Source: [Phialemoniopsis] sp. UDSM-2020
Taxonomy: Eukaryota > Ascomycota > Sordariomycetes > Thyridiales > Thyridiaceae
Assembly (NCBI GenBank): GCA_018873225.1
Contig: JAEILZ010000001.1
Coordinates: 3,534,001 to 3,598,000, forward strand
Length of the DNA: 64,000 bases
Direction: 5' to 3'
Part shown: in pieces, positions 60,251-64,000 of the stretch
How the letters are laid out: each line of letters begins with the position of its first letter
Position numbering within the stretch: the first letter of the stretch is position 1
Notes under the pieces: model-generated
The model's database searches: none
The model's input: the letters and a program-made list of their open reading frames with translations, nothing else
What the model was told of the DNA's origin: nothing
Position numbers and translations under genes: made by a program

Positions 60251-62273
60251 TAAAGCTAGAGAGAGAATAATTAAGATATCCTATTAATTTCTAATCTTAT
60301 AAATAAAAAAGAAAAATAAAAAGTTAAAAAGATATATAATTACTAGTAATTTAATAGTAAGTTATATTACTTAATAAAATAGAAAGAATAGCCTTTTAAG
60401 TATAACTAATAGATTTCTAGATTAGATATAACTAATACTAAAGGGTTAATTAAATAATTTAAGAAAGCTTAATTAAAGAAAATAAACCTTAAAGAATAAT
60501 CTTAAAATGATATTAAGATAATATTAAAAAGGAAATATAGTAAGCTAAAGAAAAATATAAAGTAAATTTTATAATTTATAATTTTAAACTATCTCCTTAT
60601 TATTAAATAAAGAAAATTCACTTTAAGAATTATTAATATTAATAGTTATACTTTTATAAAATATATTTTATAGATAGAATAAATTAATTTAATACCTAAA
60701 ATATAGTAAATATCTACTAATTTACACCTAATATAATTATCTTATCTTTAAATCTATATTTAAAGGAAAAGAAGTTATTAAGAAAGTTATAAAAACTAAT
60801 TTAACTTTAAAAAGTTTTTAATTACCTAAAAAATAATTATTATTCTAGTTAGTATCCTACTTTATATTAGTTTTATTACTCTTACTAATTAAGAAGTAAT
60901 TACTACTTTTAATTTAAGTCTCTTTTAAAAGCCTATTAAAATAATATTAGAAGGGAATTAGAATAATTCTTTACTACTAAAGAAATCCTAATCCTTTAAA
61001 TAATAATTAATTTTATATAGAATTTTAGTAATTTAAATTTAAAATATTACTTTAGTATTAGCCTATAAAAAGTAAATAGAATCTTTAGAAAGTAAATAAA
61101 GCTTTTATTAAATAGTTAGTAAATTAGTTTTAAATACTAAGATAAAGAATATTTATTACTTTATTACTTATTAGTTTATAGTAAGTAGTAATAAAAGTTA
61201 TATAAATATCTTTTTAGGAAATAAATATTAATAAATTACTACTAAAAAGGCATTTAAAAGCTATTTATACCTTATAATTCTTTTTCTTATTAGTTATATT
61301 ATAGTAAGAATAGTACTACTTCTTAATATTCTTAAGGTTAAGAATAAGATTATAAAGATATTCTATAATAGCTATTTAATTTTCCTTTAAAATAATATTA
61401 ATTTAGTTTCTTTCTAATATCTTATTATTAAGACTAAAAAGATAGAAGTATTAAATTTACTATATAATAAAAGAATTCTTTATTATATTAATAGCCTAAT
61501 ATTAATCCTTCTTCTTAGTATCTATTTTTAAAATAATCTTAATTTAAATTTTAATTACTATAAAAATTACTATTTAACTAACTATATAAAAGAAGTCTTT
61601 AAAGTTCTTAAGAATACTAATAGTTAGTTATTAAATTAATATTAAATTATAAGGGAAATACTAGGAAATATATATCTATTTATAAGACTTATTATTAATA
61701 ATATAAAGGAAATAATAGATAGTAATACTAAGCTAGAAGTAATATTTAAATAAAGTACAGCTAATTATCTAGGGAATTTTATTAATTTAATATTAAAAGT
61801 AAAGGATATAGAGGGTATTTAAATACTTAAAATAAAAGCCTTTAGGTATAATTATCTTCTTAGGCTTATACTTTATTATTTTAATATATTTTTACTTAGG
61901 AGGTATAATTAATTTAATATTAATTTAAAATAGAATAATTAATAATTCTAATAAGTACCTTAAGATAAGGTAAATTTATATATAATATAAAGAAGAAAAG
62001 AAAAAAAAAAGTTTAAAATTTAAAGAGGAAAAAATTTATTTATACCTTTAAGGCAGTAAAATTAGGTAAAATATATATTTATAGGCTTACTAAGGGATTA
62101 ATTAAGGATTAAATAAAGAGTAACTTAGTAAAGTAAAGAGAATAGTATTATTCTATTTTGATTTGAGAGTAAATTATAATAGTAATACTAATAATAAGGT
62201 GCTAATTTAAAAGGTATAGGATTAGGATTACTTTGTAGACTTAAATTAAGATTTATATAAATAAAAGAATAAT

Positions 62274-62494
62274 TATTATATAGTAAAAAGCTTTAATCCT
62301 TATAGTTTAATAACTTAGCTTTAGCTAAGTAATTATAGAATAGCCTTAAACTTACTAGTAATTAGCTATTAATTAAGGGAATAAGCCTTTAAGATAACTT
62401 TAAATCTATAAAATTTAATCTTATGTCTTTATAGGGAATAGAGATTAATTACTAGCTATTATTATACCTACTTGACCTATATAACCTTATTATA
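62274..62494 (+). repeat. Outer element right LTR (221 bp), strongly RIP-mutated
   Basis: Direct repeat of 47663-47883. My hand alignment shows no indel or transversion; nearly all differences are C-to-T or G-to-A relative to the left copy (for example TGTTACACGG has become TATTATATAG), with only a handful of transitions in the other sense. Confidence 0.93.
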
Positions 62495-62499
62495 TTAGG
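62495..62499. repeat. Target-site duplication, right copy (TTAGG)
   Basis: Identical to 47658-47662, directly after the right LTR. Confidence 0.9.
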
Positions 62500-62814
62500 T
62501 AAGAAAAAATACTCTTTTATATTTTAGTATTATTCTTATAAAGGCGGTAAAAAAAGGTATTATATAGAATACTTTTTTAAGTAGTATATAGAGTACTTAA
62601 GTAGGTTTCTTTGTTAGTCTTATTCACTAAGGGGAATGTTCTTTACTGGGGTAAATATTATTTACCTAATAAAATTAACAGTCCTATTTAATAAAATTTA
62701 AATATTAAGAAAAAAAATTAAAAAAATTAATTGTTTATTTAATGTAATATAAAAAATTCACTGAAAAATGTATAAAAATTCACTAAAAAGTTTTCATTCA
62801 CTGGAGCCAAAAAA
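62500..62814. other. AT-rich flank between outer element and tRNA-His
   Basis: No gene. AT-rich and in part RIP-like. Contains three imperfect direct repeats beginning TTCACT (near 62757, 62779 and 62796) just downstream of the tRNA gene. Confidence 0.5.
62809..62814 (-). terminator. RNA polymerase III terminator (T6)
   Basis: On the minus strand six T residues follow directly after the discriminator base of tRNA-His, a normal Pol III stop. Confidence 0.7.
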
Positions 62815-62940
62815 TGTCTAGAGCAAGAATCGAACTTGCGTCACCTCGGATAGTATTCTAAATAGTGTACTCATATTACATGAGTTTAACACTATTTAAG
62901 ATTCCACAACGAGGCATACTAACCACTATACTATCTAGAC
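62815..62940 (-). tRNA. tRNA-His (anticodon GUG) with 54-nt intron
   Basis: Minus strand: acceptor stem GTCTAGA pairs with TCTAGAC, discriminator A. D arm GTAT-AGTGGTTA-GTAT pairs. Anticodon stem CCTCG/CGAGG with loop TTGTGG + C gives anticodon GTG. T arm GCAAG-TTCGATT-CTTGC is perfect. The intron (62903-62850) sits at the canonical site and can fold: a 10-bp inverted repeat (62859-62868 with 62889-62898) enclosing a 5-bp stem (62870-62874 with 62880-62884). All arms pair, so this copy looks functional. Acceptor and T stems differ completely from the tRNA-His at 40.8 kb. Confidence 0.85.
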
Positions 62941-64000
62941 TTGTTGGAAGAGAGCAGCCGTATCTTTTGCTATCGCCCTAGGTGTGTAAGCATAGCTGTA
63001 TTGCCGAAAAGGGAAACAAAGCACAGGCCTCAACACTGAGAAACGCCTCTTATTGGATGCTTAGGATGGGTTGTGCATGATTCACAACAAAGAGAGCAGA
63101 TGTTATGCTCACTCTCCGACCGGTTTGATCATCTGTATCTTTGTTGAGATGTACCACATGGGAATGCCGCTGCTGCAAGCGTTTGCTGGTCAGTGAAAGG
63201 TTTGATATCTTCTCAGAAGCTACGTCTTTTGGCGGCAGCAGACAGCTATCAATGGTTTTCCCTTTCGTTGGTCAAAAGAGTATCCTGGATTGTGTTAATC
63301 TTGCACAATGTAGCGATCGATTTGTATCTGGCTGCCAAGCTCTTATATCTCCTCACATTGACATCCAGAGTCCTGAACTCGACGAACACCTACCCCTAGT
63401 TCCAGTGGTTCACAACTATTGGCCTTATAGCAATCAATACGGAACATAGCAGTGTCCGACGTGGTGTGATCATCCGTGGTTTCCAAGATCTGCCTTGATA
63501 AGCCCGGTACTGAGGGACTGACGTTGGAGTTGATGCATAGACACTGACCGGCGGCCCCTTACAACATCTATATCTACGAAATGGAGTACATTCAAGTTCT
63601 ATCTTACAACATAGATATGTAAGTTCTTGAAGCAAGCAATCGAAGGATCGGCGGAGAGCCCCTACGTCATGCTGTAAGGCAAAGGAAACGAGATGACCTT
63701 TACAGGCCTGGCAGCCAGTTCTTGCTTTACAACGGGTGACAATGTTCTAGCCCAGCATGATTTACAGTGAAACGGGAAATGGACAGGAAGTGAAATCGAC
63801 GTATTGCTCCAGTTGAGAAGAGCTGATGGATACGTACGGAGTACTCTGTACGGGTTGTCTGAGAACATCTGCTGTGCATGCACGTCACTGAGCAAAAGGC
63901 GGAAGAAAATCAGTACGTGCATCGCCACTATCGTGGGGTCGCGTCCAGTTCGGGTAATCTTAGATAGTTTTGACATTTCTAGCTGGTAATATCAGCAGGA
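62941..64000. other. Right end of the window, no gene supported
   Basis: Base composition returns to normal. Frames of about 100 codons on both strands (63141-63449 plus, starting without ATG; 63662-63976 minus) have no recognisable content. A near-palindrome TACGGAGTACTCTGTA lies at 63835-63850. Confidence 0.5.

Larger units (their letters stand above)
47663..62494 (+). mobile_element. Outer Ty3/gypsy LTR retrotransposon, RIP-mutated, interrupted by a second element
   Basis: Bounded by two 221-bp direct LTRs and a TTAGG duplication. Total span 14,832 bp; subtracting the inner element (7,688 bp) and its 5-bp duplication leaves 7,139 bp, a normal gypsy length. On the plus strand I can read decayed reverse transcriptase (about 49.93-50.23 kb), RNase H (about 50.64-51.0 kb), then, after the inserted element, an H2C2 zinc-binding and integrase core (about 59.1-59.8 kb). 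Domain order RT-RNaseH-integrase identifies Ty3/gypsy. All frames are riddled with TAA/TAG stops, and CA and TG dinucleotides are nearly absent from the interior, the mark of repeat-induced point mutation. The gag region should lie near 48-49.5 kb but I cannot read it with confidence. The element is dead. Confidence 0.93.

Noticed and set aside
47883..62273. Possible AT-rich centromere or mitochondrial insert
   Set aside because: The AT bias is explained by RIP of two identifiable gypsy elements with exact LTRs and target duplications.

Overview
This window comes from the nuclear genome of a filamentous ascomycete (Pezizomycotina, most likely Sordariomycetes; I cannot name the species). The evidence is intron style (short, 20 spliceosomal-size introns with CTRAC branch points), protein types found in this group, and a block of DNA with the signature of repeat-induced point mutation (RIP).

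Layout. 0-47 kb is ordinary gene-bearing DNA with eleven protein genes, mostly conserved eukaryotic housekeeping genes, separated by unusually long non-coding intervals. In order: ARL8-type small GTPase (-), RPA135, the second-largest RNA polymerase I subunit (+), a secreted tyrosinase (+), a large fungal protein with a DUF8004-type region (-), an ankyrin-repeat protein (-), an RTG2-like Ppx/GppA protein (-), an O-fucosyltransferase-like type II membrane protein (-), a Ser/Pro-rich conserved fungal protein of unknown role (+), PER1/PGAP3 GPI-lipid remodelling protein (+), nucleoporin NUP159 (-), proteasome subunit beta-2 PUP1 (+), and after a gap a Sel1-repeat NIF1/DSF2-like protein (+). Most genes needed exon models rebuilt by hand; every model given here closes in frame.

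47.7-62.5 kb is a nested pair of Ty3/gypsy LTR retrotransposons. The outer element (+ strand, 221-bp LTRs, target duplication TTAGG) carries a second element (- strand, 271-bp LTRs, target duplication AAAAT) inserted between its RNase H and integrase regions. Both are destroyed by C-to-T / G-to-A change: no open frame survives, and the catalytic YLDD box of both reverse transcriptases now reads YLNN. The left outer LTR has largely escaped, giving an internal before/after comparison.

Two intron-containing tRNA-His(GUG) genes, both on the minus strand and quite different in stem sequence, lie at 40.8 kb and 62.9 kb, on either side of the element block. 62.9-64 kb has returned to normal base composition but shows no gene I can support.

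The genes do not form a cluster or pathway; I see no biosynthetic cluster, defence island or other obviously new system. The most interesting material is the nested RIP-mutated elements with exact boundaries, the one-sided RIP of the outer LTR pair, the paired tRNA-His genes, and two or three conserved but functionally blank fungal proteins.
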